Positions 43,978-55,073 of a stretch of DNA of 64,000 nt are shown in pieces; position 1 is the first letter of the stretch; each line of letters opens with the position of its first letter. Source of the DNA: Theristus sp. LFF4_11. Its lineage: Eukaryota; Nematoda; Chromadorea; Monhysterida; Xyalidae. Below the pieces are notes generated by a model. That model was not told the DNA's origin. It worked only from the letters and a program-made list of their open reading frames with translations, and searched no databases. The translations under genes were made by a program, and so were the position numbers. The stretch spans positions 61,386 to 125,385 of the forward strand of contig JASANC010002231.1 of the NCBI GenBank assembly GCA_030248135.1, given 5' to 3'.

Positions 43978-45321
43978 TCACGTCAATGATAACGAGTTGT
44001 GCAGATCGGCGTTGAAATACGGCGACAGCGACTTGGCACGGTGCTCGAACACGATGAACGATGGACAGCCGCCCATGCAGTCCCAGCTCAGTGAACGTGT
44101 CTGCAGAAGGACGGAGCAAAGTGAAAACTGAAGCGGCGGTTGGGGTGGGGGCGTGTAGCATGGCGTACTCGTGATTGAACACCGTCTATGATGTTGTTTG
44201 CGCTGTGTGAACTGATTCGCGGGACTTTTCGCACAGGTGATCAAAAACCGCTCTTGGGTCCAAAAACAGTTTATGCTGCCAAAATGGGGAACGAGTGCTT
44301 TTCGTCGCCGCCGCAGTTTCTGCTGACAGGGCTCTTTGAATTTACCATTGCCGACATTATACATGGATGCATGATGACAATAATATTCCGCTTCAGAACA
44401 GCCAACTTCTAGGACCACAAACACAGAGAGAGCGAACAGAGATTCGTGAAACGTTGCACCGGTGCAACTTGACTGCACGACATTCCTTCCAGCTGCCAAT
44501 TTACAGCCCACACCACACTGGGATTTTTTCCAGAAAGTCGGTTCTGCAATCTTCAGAACTTTGTCAAAAAACTTTTTGCAAATAAAATTTGGTTTCTGTA
44601 AGTCTTGAAACATGACACAAAATGGTTTTTTGTGCTTGTTTAGCGTCTTTTTTTTTGTTCTGAGCATCATTTTACAACGATGGCTCAACCATGCAATTGC
44701 AATTGCACCGTTTTACCGCAAAATTTACCAAAGATTCAGAAAAATATAAAAGGAACCCCAAAGCAAACCAGGATTGCCAAACCAACCAAACCGCCAAGTG
44801 GCCACACACCGACCTGCGCGTCACTGCGGACCGGCTGAAATTCGCCGGCGATGTTGGCGGCACCGTAGCAGACCAAGAGCAGACTGAGCACCGTCTGCAC
44901 GCGAATGTCGGTCGGCAGGTGCGTGAACGCTTGATCCGTCAGCCTGCGCAACGAAAAAGCGAAGCTGTCGCGACACATTGCCTTGCCACTGCGGAACGGC
45001 GGCGATTCAGCGTGCACGAGACGAGAAACGTTGCAGGACCGTTGTGGTTTTCATCACCACGTTCCCTTTCCGAAAGCGAATGACAGCTAACCGTATTCGC
45101 TCAACAATGTTACGCAGTTCAACAATGCAAGAAAACGTTGTTCTGTATATCGGAAATTTCTAAACCAAATTAACCAATTCAAGGAGTTTGAAGGAAACGT
45201 GGTTTTTTTAACACCCAAGGACTCCACTCTTCTGCTCACCCACCTCAAATACGACCGATGCTGCGTCGCAGATAACGCAGAGTGCAACAATGAAATCAGG
45301 CCGAAAATGCAGAGGACTTTC
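43978..45321 (-). CDS. EMC5: ER membrane complex subunit 5, 5'-truncated copy (unit 1)
   Basis: Exons: 45244-45321 (partial), 44814-44943 and 43978-44100. EMC5 (MMGT1) is a two-helix core subunit of the ER membrane insertase EMC. Exon 1 encodes VLCIFGLISLLHSALSATQH and RSYLR, matching ALAHAAFSAAQHRSYMRL of the human protein. Exon 2 encodes LTDQAFTHLPTDIRVQTVL and VCYGAANIAGEF (TM2). Exon 3 encodes GGCPSFIVFEHRAKSLSPYF. The native start is absent: at 45322 the sequence changes to the NDUFAF6 last exon and no in-frame ATG is available. The copy is therefore a 5' truncation produced by the tandem duplication. Without a new promoter and start it should be non-functional. The unbroken copy is expected right of the window. 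Confidence 0.85.
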
Positions 45322-48051
45322 GGAACAAATCGGACGCGGTGCCGACGAGCAACGCCGGTCGCCAGGCGGGCGGGATCTCGGCGCGGTGCGATCGTGCGTC
45401 GATCAGGTTCGCTTGCGTCGTGCGGCAGAGGCACTGGGCGACGTGCGCCACCTGCACCGGCTTCAGACCACGCGCCACCTGCAGACCGAAGAACAAAACA
45501 ACGCGTTTTTGCCTATGACCAGCGTTCCATTGCATTTTATTTCGCGAACAAGCAGGAAACTCCGATAAAACTGTATGAACAGCGTGCTTTGAAGTCGTGT
45601 GAAATATGGACGCGGGGATGATGCGACACAAGCCCGTTTTTGCCCGTTCAAGTGACGTGCACTTGCCTGACCAGCAGTGATCTCAAACTGTGCCATCAAG
45701 TCCTCCGGCAGTAGCACCACGTTCCTGGCGAGCAGTGGCGCAGCGGATCTCATCAGCGTCACAATGCCCATCGCAGATGCAAGCGCGTCACAAGCGAGCG
45801 TCACCTGCGCTGCGCAGAAACAGACGGTCATAGTTGGCTGGTTGTTGTTGGCATTTTAGGCAATCTTTTTTAGCCACGGCTAACCCTGAAAAGCGTACAA
45901 AACGCCGTCGAGCAGGGTGTCAATCGAGTTCTCTCTGTCATTAAGTGCCTATACACCTCTCGGCGGGGCTCGATCCCTCGAACACACAGACAATAGTCGC
46001 AACGCGCTACCACCAGGCCGCGTGGGCGACAACTTGGCTTTGCATATCGTGCACAGAAGCAACAGACTTTTTCGGTTTTGGTTGACACTCTCACACGAGA
46101 CGAGGGATCGGCGAAACTGAAACTCCGGGCTGCTGTGCCTGACAAGCACAAATCAAAATAATAAAAATCACTTTTAAGAATGTATACAAATCAGCTCAGA
46201 GCACATGCCATTCCACTTCGATCGGACACGCACGAAAAAAGTGGGCTGTGGTGGTTGATTAACAAAGTGACCGGCTTTCAGACCGGGCCGTAAAACCGCA
46301 ATAAAAAAAGACAAGCGACAGCGGCGTTCGTAAACATTCGACTTCTCACGAAGCGAACGAAAGCAACGAGAACAAGCACAGCCAACCGGCAGCGAGTGTG
46401 CGGCGTTGCCAGCAGCGGAGTGTCTGCTCAGCTCGCGCAGCACCACACCGAGCAGCACGCCGTGTGTCTCACGGCCGTACGCCTGCAGCAATCTGGGCAC
46501 GATGTCACAAACAGTCGTCACCGCATGGCACCACGATAGCCACTGTATTCGGTTCGGTCTTGACACGATCTTGGAGATCTATTGAAAACTGCAAGGAAAT
46601 GGGCTGAAAGAAATTCGGATCGAAGGACCACCAACCAACCAGCGGATTGCCAATAATTTAGAGTTCGCCTGCACCTGCACCTCCTCGACCGAGCGCATCG
46701 CGCGATCGCCCAACGTCGCCTGTCTCGCGCGTATCAAACGCGACAAGTCACGGTGCAACGAGCGGTCGGCGGCGAACGACTTCAGTGCGAGCACTGCTGG
46801 CTGTCTGCAAATGAGGCGGCGCGACAATGGAAAAGCCTCCTGCCCTGCGTGGCTCAATGGAAAGGACTCGGTCTTGCAACCACAAGGTCAACGGTTCAAC
46901 CCCCCCCCCCCCGCGGAGGACCACATACACACTTGTGCCGCACGTGTACAGTCGTTACTCTATAACTTATCCAATTGGCTGATTGGTTGATGCATGCATT
47001 CTGTGCATGAATTGCTGTGGAGGCGGAGTCTGGTTAGCATAGAATCTATGCATCACGTGACCAGAAACCAATCAGCTAGTTGGATATCTTATAAGAGTTA
47101 GACTGTAGCTGTGAATCGTATCGAATCTGCGCCGGTCATCAATCGACAAATTTTTCGAATCGCTACCTTTCGGAGTTCTAGCGGGCGAAAGCCACCGAAA
47201 TCGCGATAAAGAGAGGACTCGGATGACTCGGGACTGTCCGTCTCGCGGGGGCACAGGCCCACGGGGTGGAGCCCCCCGGCGTCCATTCACCCCTACACCA
47301 AGCCACCGAAGTTTCGTAACGTCCGGCTTTCGAAAACGGCTACAATCGCAGAAACCAGCACGCGCCCGACCGTGGCAGTGGCGAGCGCGTCGCCCCGAAC
47401 AAAGCGTCGACCGTGTGCTGCCAGAACTGCAGTCGGTGGATGCCCGCAGTGCCCGTCCAGCGTTCGATTTGATCGCGAATCAGCGCCAGCTCAATGTTCA
47501 CCGCACGCACCTGCCGCACAATGCGAACACAAACAACGGGTAGATTAAAAAGAGAAGCGTTTTTAAAACAGAGCCACCAGGACTACGGTATCCACCGTGT
47601 TCGGTCTCGGCACGATGCTTCCTGCAAACGTCACTAGTCGCTAAAAGAGTTCAGTGCAACTCCGTGCCATGTTCGACTTTTTCTTGCAGAACCGTGTAGC
47701 CACTACACATCCAACTGTATGGCGGCAGTCCAGTTGGCCTTTGACGTTCTCGGGTTATTTTTTGTCCGAAATCAGTACCTTTTGTCCTTTGAGAATCTCA
47801 TCTCACCCGCTGTCTTGAAACCAGTTTCCGAAACCAGAACCACAGACCGTGAATACTTTCGGCTGTATGGCAGGTGGCAGCAGCAACGTGCAGAGGTAGC
47901 CCTCGTAATCGCGACTTTTCGTGATCCGCTTGCAGTAGTCAATAGACGTTGCATCACAGTTCGCATCCACTGCGTTCGCACGATTTCTGGTGCAATTGTG
48001 CTTCGTGCTGCTTCGAAATATTGCTCTGCATCCACTGGAGGTCGCTAACAT
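45296..48051 (-). CDS. NDUFAF6: NDUFAF6 copy 2, C-terminus replaced
   Basis: Exons: 47848-48051, 47344-47510, 46681-46804, 46387-46482, 45667-45804 and 45296-45478. Exons 1-5 have exactly the lengths of copy 1 and no frame damage. The last exon follows copy 1 to PALLVGTASDLF, then crosses the duplication junction into EMC5 sequence read out of frame. It adds RKSSAFSA and stops (303 codons instead of 331). The lost segment is the conserved C-terminal helix region (LRRLKRAHFNLFEPHLQ onward). Whether the shortened protein folds is unknown. Lack of other disabling changes means either recent duplication or retained function. Confidence 0.85.
46844..46919 (+). mobile_element. tRNA-like sequence, unit 2
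   Basis: Orthologous to 33749-33825, with TGGCTCAATGG in place of the A box and a shorter C run. Confidence 0.5.
46948..47107. mobile_element. MITE, unit 2 copy in NDUFAF6 intron 2
   Basis: Orthologous to 33854-34016, with the same inverted ACAGTC-ACTCTATAA ends. Confidence 0.75.
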
Positions 48052-49109
48052 TATTTCAATTCATCTGAATAACACCGGAATCCATTGCTTGACTGCCGAA
48101 TGCAACTTAGGATGGCACAGGAAAAGGTAATGGCACGTTTTCAGAAAACAAACTGATTTTCGCAAGAATTAATGAAACGCCATTTTGTGACATCTTGCAC
48201 TAAAATACTGGCGAGACGCTCTGTTCAAAGCTACTGATAAAGATTGCCAGCTACTGACCAAAATTTTTTGCTTCCGAAGGCATAAAATAGGCATTGACCT
48301 GCAAGGATTGTTTTTGCTGAAATTTTCCGTAAATTTTGCTAATTTTAGACAAAATACACTGTTGTCTTTCATTTTAGCATTCGTAAACAAAATTTAGCTA
48401 TTTTACCCATTTTTAGCGTTTTTGCTACCTATCTAATTAATATCAATTTTTTTGACCGGTCTGCCAAGTCCACTTGCGCCCCCAAATTTCCTCAGCCACT
48501 TTACCTCACAATTTACCTAAAAAATTTGCTCCAGCTACTTCGTCTACCGTCTACGGTCGCGTCTGTAGCGCAGGTGTAGGGCTTTCGTCTACCGTTCTGT
48601 AGGTGGAAAGTTCGAACCCCGCTGCGGACAAGGCACACAATGGAGAAACGAAAGTGACCAACAACAACCTGGTTTTTTTTTGCAGAAAAACGTCGGTTTT
48701 TTGCAGAAATTTTGGACCGTTTGCAGAAATTTTTTAGTAGATTTCTGCAAATTGCAGAAACAGATTTGCATACAAACTTTGGTTCTGCAATATTCATTTT
48801 GTGCTCAGCGCTTAACTGAGGTTTCACGCCATCATGGAAGAAATTTCAAATAGTTTTTTGTCAAAAACAGCTGTTTCGGCGGTTGCTGTAGCGCAATGAT
48901 TGGCGTTTTGTTTTGCCTTCGTGAAGAAAATCGGAGTATTTCAAATTCGAAAAATAAAACAGAAATTCAATTATTATTATTGTTTGTTGATCATTATTGA
49001 TTCAATTATTGTTTGCTGTCAGGCTTTCTGTTTGGAATTAGAATGAAGTGATCCATCATCCACACAACAGAAGATACAAAAATAAGACATTGGCGGAGGT
49101 ACGGTGCGC

Positions 49110-49492
49110 AAGTTTGTCGTCGAGCTTGTCGAGAATCTCAGCAATCAATTCGAAGACACGCACAACGTTCTCAAGGCTGCCAAAATATTCTGCCGTCTAA
49201 GATAGATGGATCTGAACAGCTGCTGGTGTACGGAAATGCCGATCTGCTGTATCTGCACCAGTTTTATTCATCAATTTTGCCGGGCAAGGGCAGTATCGCT
49301 GATGAATGGAAACGATTCAAATGCGAACGAATTCAGTTCCCTGGTCCGAGTATAACTGCAGGCAAGCATGCAGTATCTGGGGATGAAAACAAAGAGGCGA
49401 TACAAAATCCAACCGAACAAAGTGAACTGCACCTTTGAGAATGTCGAACCGACCGAAGCCATCGCTTTGATTGCGGAATTTGAGCTGTGAGG
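49110..49492 (+). pseudogene. Captured gene fragments inside the TIR element
   Basis: Three readable stretches: TVRKFVVELVENLSNQFEDT continuing to AAKIFCRL; then GSEQLLVYGNADLLYLHQFY; then RRYKIQPNKVNCTFENVEPT ending EAIALIAEFEL and a stop. They have coding-like composition but frame breaks between them. I do not recognise the parent protein. They are absent from units 1 and 3, so they arrived with the transposon. Confidence 0.45.
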
Positions 49493-49751
49493 GTTTTCAA
49501 TTGATATTGTGTTGTTGTTAGGTTGAATGATTTGAAACGAATGATTGGTGATTTGTTCGGTTTGGCAATCTGGTTCGGTTTTGGTGTTTTTTTTTCTGAA
49601 TTTTTGAAAAATTTGCGGTAAGACGATGCAATTGGCAATTGCAATTCTGAGCATCGTTAAGAAATGATGCTCAGAACGAAAAAAATGACATTAAACAAGC
49701 ACAAAAACCATTTTCGTCATGTTTTTTGAAATTTGCAGAATTTTTTTTTAA

Positions 49752-49975
49752 ATTTATTTGTAAGCGCGCCGGTTCCGGAAACCCGAAGGTACCAAACTCC
49801 GGCGGAGACGGGCAATACTGCCCCGAGCCCAATTTTACCCTCGGCTCAGGAGGGAATAGACCATTAGATGTTCATTGGTCACTCTAACTTTCCACGAGTA
49901 TGTCTTGTCCACAGCGAGGTTCGAACCCCGTACCTACAGAACTGTAGGCCGAAGTTCTACCACTACGCCACGGAC
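49752..49975 (-). mobile_element. tRNA-derived SINE, inverted, inside the TIR element
   Basis: On the minus strand GTCCGTGGCGTAGTGGTAGA (A box) begins the head, GGTTCGAACCTC is the B box, and the acceptor stem closes with CTGTGGAC. The body matches 59615-59851 with the ending CCGGAACCGGCGCGCTTAC. Confidence 0.85.
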
Positions 49976-50870
49976 GCGACAATTTTATTTTTTATGACAA
50001 GAAACCAAATTTTATTTGCAGAAATTTTTTACGAAATTTCTGCAAATTGCAGAACCGACTTTTTGAAAAAAAAAACCTAGACAAGAACCAATGGTCTACT
50101 CCCTCCAGAGCCGAGGGTAAATTGGGCTCTGGGCAGTATTGCCCGTTTCCGCCCGAGTTTGGTACCTTATGGTTTCCAGAACCGGCGCGCGAACAAATAT
50201 AATAAAAAAAATAAAAAAAATACATCGCCCCCCCCTCGGAACTAAAACAACTATGAACCAAGACGCCATCAGCCAATCACCACAAATCCAACTTGCCATC
50301 TTCACGATCCTCTCCTCTTCACCTTCACATGACGGCGTGTCAGACAGTTGAATGTCATTTATTTTCGTTCTTTGACACGCGTGAACCAAAAATTCGGACC
50401 AATTTGACAATTTCGACAAAATTGAAGACACTAAAAAAATAATTTGACACATTTAAAGTTGACAAAACCTTTTGAATTTTCAAAAATTTTAATGTCGCTC
50501 TGACACCAGTGGAACATGCAACCGATAAGAAAATATGGCGCCGAAAGTGGATCAACTGCGTGTTTGCTCTTTTATTCCGACAATGAACGAACGCAAAACA
50601 ACTATCAATGAGAGACACGACCACACAAACAACTGACATTACTCATCGCAAACACAGATGTTTCTCAAAATCACATCAGAAACTGCGTGAACCCTCCATC
50701 CAACAAACACAACGTTCTTCGGCAAATGCACAACAAAAAACACAAATTCGATAAAAAAGGAAGGCATCAAAACTAAATTCTCTGCTTTTCAGCCTCACTG
50801 ACGTCTCATGCAGACAAAACAACAGTGAAAAAGGTTCCCCATCAACACCGCGATTTCACTTTGTTTGAAA

Positions 50871-51341
50871 AACAATGGATTTGAAAAAAAGATGATCACC
50901 AACAACGAACAAACTGAAGAACTCGTTTCAATAAATTTATCAGCGGCCAAAAAACAAATTATCGAGATGGAATGCCAGCAGAAAAAATGGCGCCAAAACC
51001 AAGCTGATGAAGATGAAGACAGAACAATTGAACTAAAAGTAAGTTTTTTTAAAGTGCCACCGACAGTTCCGAAAGTATTCTGGCGAAACTGATTTCTTCA
51101 ATTAAAAGTTCCAAACTGGCAAGAACAGAAGTAGCAAACCAAACGAACAAAACTTTTGAAGATACAAGTTTGATTGGACCAGATATTGAACGAATAGTTT
51201 TTCCATAAAGAAAACGTTCCTATTTCCAGAGTTGACCATATCATAAAACCACACAAAGAAACACCAGAACCTGAAAACACCAAAACGAGAAAAACACAAA
51301 AAAATGTTCGAACTTTCTGTCGTTACCACCTGCCTGCAGTG
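50871..51341 (+). pseudogene. Decayed plus-strand gene remnant (unit 2)
   Basis: Same three stretches as 39887-40365. Here the upstream ATGGATTTG start is out of frame with the main stretch because one A is missing, supporting decay. Confidence 0.3.
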
Positions 51342-51448
51342 ACTGCCAAATCTTTTATTCCTTTTATCTCGCTAAACGCGGGACACCCTGATAAAAATGA
51401 ATGAACAAAGCGTCATACGAAGGAAGATCTCACTACCGAACTCACACA

Positions 51449-54027
51449 TCAAATCGCAAATCGCAACCCGGTGGATGTGCTCTTGAACTTGACCCGCCCA
51501 CCCTCCACTTGCAGTTCCGTGTAGCCTCGCCGTCCGAATGTCTGATCCATTGCCGACGTGGCTTGGCGATCGTTGAACGAGGACGACAAATGGAAGTCTG
51601 AAACGAAAAGCGCACACAGATTGTTTAGAAGATGGCTACCGTTTTTTAAATGTTCAATTTTCATCGTGCCCCATTTTTTCAGTGAAATACATCGAACTTG
51701 CGCATGTACAGGCACAGGGACACTGCGACAAGAAATGAAAACACAGCTGTGCAACACTGCTCATTTGTTTTTCTATGCAAAACAACTGAATTGTGTGATG
51801 TTTCGCTGCATTTCGACCTGGCCAACATCAGACGCAGAAGAGCGGTGAGCAGACTAGTGCTGTGCCCTTTTTGAACAATAACAAATGTGCTCGAAAACCA
51901 AGATGCCATCAATCAATCACTATCAATCTTACTCCCTATTTCCACGATCCTTTTCTCCGTTCGACCGGCACGTGACGGCGTGTCAAACAGTTGCACCAGC
52001 TTCAGGACGTCCACTAACGAGAAGCCGCTTGGACATCGAAAGTCGACATCGAGAGTGTGCAGCTGCGGACAGCCCTCGGCCAATTTGGGCAACAGGAACG
52101 CATCACTGAAGATGTAAAGGTGAATGAAGTGATGCACGTACAACAAAAATGACAACACTGTTCGTGGGATGATCCTGTTCTGACAATCGCTAACGATCCT
52201 GTCTTGTCAGCAAGCACGCTGCTTTGTGGTGCAGTGCAACAATTCTGCGAAATAACTTATTACGACTCACAGTTTAAGATGCGATGTGTCCCAGTTCCCG
52301 ACGAGTTCTTCCAACGTCGCCTGCCGCCCAACGTCCCACTGATGCCAAAACTCTGGAATCTCCAAAAATCCATCTCTGGAATCATTCCAACGAAGATCCA
52401 CAACACGCAGCGTGTTCGGTGGCAGTTCGTTCAACGCGTCTGCCAGATCCACCGGGCGCCATTCATCGTTGATCAACTCGCCCCACAACTGCAGTTCACG
52501 CAGCTGTGTGTGCTGGACGGTCAGCGGCGCACGGCACAACAGTCCCAGCATGCTCGCGTCTTCAGACCGACCAAATCCCAACGAGAACTCCTGCAGATTG
52601 TGACATTCGCCGATGGCTGACGCGAGTTCGCAGACAGGGACCCTTGGACCCATCCCCAACCCCAGTCGCACGTTCGTGTTCGCACGGTTGGCCATCGTCC
52701 TCAACAGCAGACTCAGCGTGTGCGCTGGCTTGTGATCCAGGTGCTCAGCCCAACCAGGATCTGAAAAGAACACGATCCTGGTGCAGAAAAATTAAAGCCA
52801 GCCAAGAATCACCACAAATCTGTCCATTTCATCTTTGAATTATTCCCAAGCTATGACACAAATCTTACTATAATCCATCTCCACAGTGATTGGCTTCGTC
52901 CACTGGCTGGCAGTGCCAAACACGATGGGTGCCCACTGTTGCAGCAAATCCAACTGTCTGGGCGAGAAACTGATCAGCTGACTGACCCAAATGTGATTGA
53001 CACACGATCGCAGCATTGTCACCCACCCTTCCACGGTGTCACGCGTGCGCTCGTCTTCGATTCGTTCCTGCACAGATAAAAACGCAATTTACACCTGCAC
53101 TTCTGGTGGTCAATTCATTGATCCCATTGCAACGCCCACTGGCGGTCTCCTCCCTCCAGAGTATCGCTTTGTTTTTTCATTCAAAGATTTTCGAACGTTT
53201 TTTGTCACTTTGAATTGGGATTTTTTTCAAAACGCCCAAAGAGCAGACATTGGCGAATCCTTTTGCGTGTAAAAAACGGAACTGTGATGCGTAATGTTTT
53301 TCTTCAGGGGCTCAGTGGTGTAGCAATATTGGACCCCATTACAATTTTTCTGGTGCCTTCTGACACCTAAATTCAAAATGTTTGGTGTCATCAATTTTTT
53401 TAGTCTCTTGTCTGACTATATACCGTAAATTAAATGGATGGATGGATGGAACTGTGATGCGTAATGGAAACCTGTTTGTTTTCAGGGGCTCAGTGGTGAA
53501 GCAACATTGGTATTACCCCAAAGGGATTACGTTATGTTTTCATTAAAAGGGAATTGGAAGTTTTTTTGGTGTTGTCTTCTGACACCTAAATCCAAAATGC
53601 CTTGGGGAAAGGTTGTCATCATTTTTTAGTGTCCACCTCTTGTCTGGAGTTGGAAGCAGTTTTTTGTATAGGGGGGGGACGGTATAGGTGTAAAAAACCC
53701 TACCTGAATTACTTAGTGCCCAGCCGCACCATGACAAACCTGTTCACGGGGCTGTTGCGACCGGTGACGTGGCACACGCACCTCAAAGGCGGCCCTGGTC
53801 TTCACGAGGCACGGATGTTCGACCACACTTGCATAGAAGCGCTGCCAGCCTTTTGGGCCAGGTTCGTCGGAACTGATCTCCAACTTCTTCACCCCCATTC
53901 CCATCCACAGTGCTGGCTCGTGTGCCAGTCCGTTGAATCGTCGGCTGACTGCGGCGGCACTGGCCAGCTCGTGCAGCTTCAGATGATCGAAAACTTGCTG
54001 CAGAATCGAGTCCGGCAGTCGCTCCAT
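51449..54027 (-). CDS. F-box / leucine-rich repeat protein, paralogue 2
   Basis: Five exons: 53740-54027, 52869-53067, 52271-52760, 51972-52105 and 51449-51597 (419 codons plus stop). The F-box (MERLPDSILQQVFDHLKLHE) is almost identical to paralogue 1. In the LRR exons the strand positions differ: LRELQLWGELINDEW, LRVVDLRWNDSR and LHTLDVDFRCP replace the corresponding paralogue 1 segments, and the C-terminus ends GLRFAI. Exon 3 is 39 nt, exon 4 3 nt and exon 5 30 nt shorter than in paralogue 1, all multiples of three. Intact frame and conserved splice sites suggest a working gene with a changed recognition surface. Intron 1 contains a local duplication. Confidence 0.83.
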
Positions 54028-54728
54028 TTGCGGTGGCGAGTTAAAATTTGTTGCCTCCTGAACGAATGTCAAATGACTTTGAACCAACGGGTCACAAAAT
54101 GAACATCTCGATTCTGGGTGCTTCAGCAATTTGAACCAGAACCTGGCTTTCTAAAAACTTGTTTACTCCCTCCATACGTGCCGTCAGAAATGAAAAGGCT
54201 CCACAATCTCTGATAGCAAAACAGTGATGCCAAGGTACCACCAGACCAAGCGGTTTCGATTGGCTGCCAGTGTGCGTTTTTGGATTCACCTGAAAACAGC
54301 AATGAACTCGGTTGACTTGGTGTGCATGCGGCTCAGTTGTGTCGTGCTCTAACGCAGTCAAAACAACGCTTGCGATTCACGGTACTAATTTGACACATTT
54401 AAAGTTGAACATACATTTTGAACTTTCAAAAAATTGCAAAAAATGTCGCTCTGACGTCAGTGGAAAATGCAACTGATAAGAAAATACGGCGCCGGAAGCG
54501 GATCAACTGCACGTTTGCTCTTTTATTCCGTTCCGACAATGAACGAACGAAAACAACCATCAATCAAAGACTGATTCGACCACAATAAACGTTTCTCTCC
54601 GTTACTCAAAATTACCTCAGAAACTGCGTGAAACCACCTCAGCCATATTTTTGTTTGTTGACGAACCTGGTGAGGAGGGACACACAAAATCTTTGTACCA
54701 GTTCGATTCACAGCACAAACGGCCGACA

Positions 54729-54896
54729 ACAGTCGAACTCTATAGCCCGACTAGCTGATTGGTTGGTAGTTACGTGATGCATCGATTCAATGCCAATCAA
54801 CCAAACAAACAAACCCAACAAAACTGTGCCTCCATCGCAATTTCTGCACAGTATGCATGCATCAAGCAATCAGCTAGTGTTATAGAGTTACACTGC
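54729..54896. mobile_element. MITE, unit 2 copy in F-box 5' flank
   Basis: Orthologous to 43638-43804, with the ACAGTCGAACTCTATAGCCC end. Confidence 0.75.
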
Positions 54897-55073
54897 AGAA
54901 AGAAGGACCGTGATGCGTAAAAATAAACACAGAGAGCACAACAAACAAAAAATAACAAATCAACGAAACTGCAAAACAACAATGACAAGTCCACAACGAA
55001 TAATGACTCAGAAATCAGACCCGATCAGCAAATAAAAACACAAAAAACTTTGATTGAGACATCTGTTCTCATG

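Larger units (their letters stand above)
32224..45321. repeat. Tandem duplication unit 1 (13.1 kb)
   Basis: Homology to unit 2 starts at GGAACAAATCGGACGCGG (32224) and ends at 45321, where the same bases begin again. To the left of 32224 the sequence is the native NDUFAF6 end; at 45322 and 56386 it is preceded instead by EMC5 sequence (AGGACTTTC). Gene content (all minus) is NDUFAF6, F-box/LRR and truncated EMC5. Unit 1 is longer because of a private 3.5-kb insertion at 35487-39015. Confidence 0.93.
48670..50080. mobile_element. 1.4-kb TIR element carrying gene-like fragments
   Basis: It is flanked by ACAACAACC (48661-48669) and ACAAGAACC (50081-50089), a 9-bp duplication with one mismatch; the site is uninterrupted in units 1 and 3. 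Imperfect inverted ends pair TGGTTTTTTTTTGCAGAAAA with GTCGGTTCTGCAATTTGCAG-type sequence at the right. It contains protein-like stretches (49110-49492), a palindrome around 49650 (CTGAGCATC...GATGCTCAG) and an inverted SINE (49752-49975). There is no transposase. Confidence 0.7.
48561..50220 (+). mobile_element. tRNA-derived SINE, split by a TIR element (unit 2)
   Basis: The head and first half run from 48561 (GTCTGTAGCGCAGG) to 48669. The second half resumes at about 50090 (AATGGTCTACTCCCTCCAG) and ends at CCGGCGCGCGAACAAATAT. The intervening 1.4 kb is the element at 48670-50080. Confidence 0.85.

Noticed and set aside
43978..44688. 236-codon minus ORF
   Set aside because: Only its last 41 codons are coding (EMC5 exon 3); the rest is intron read-through.
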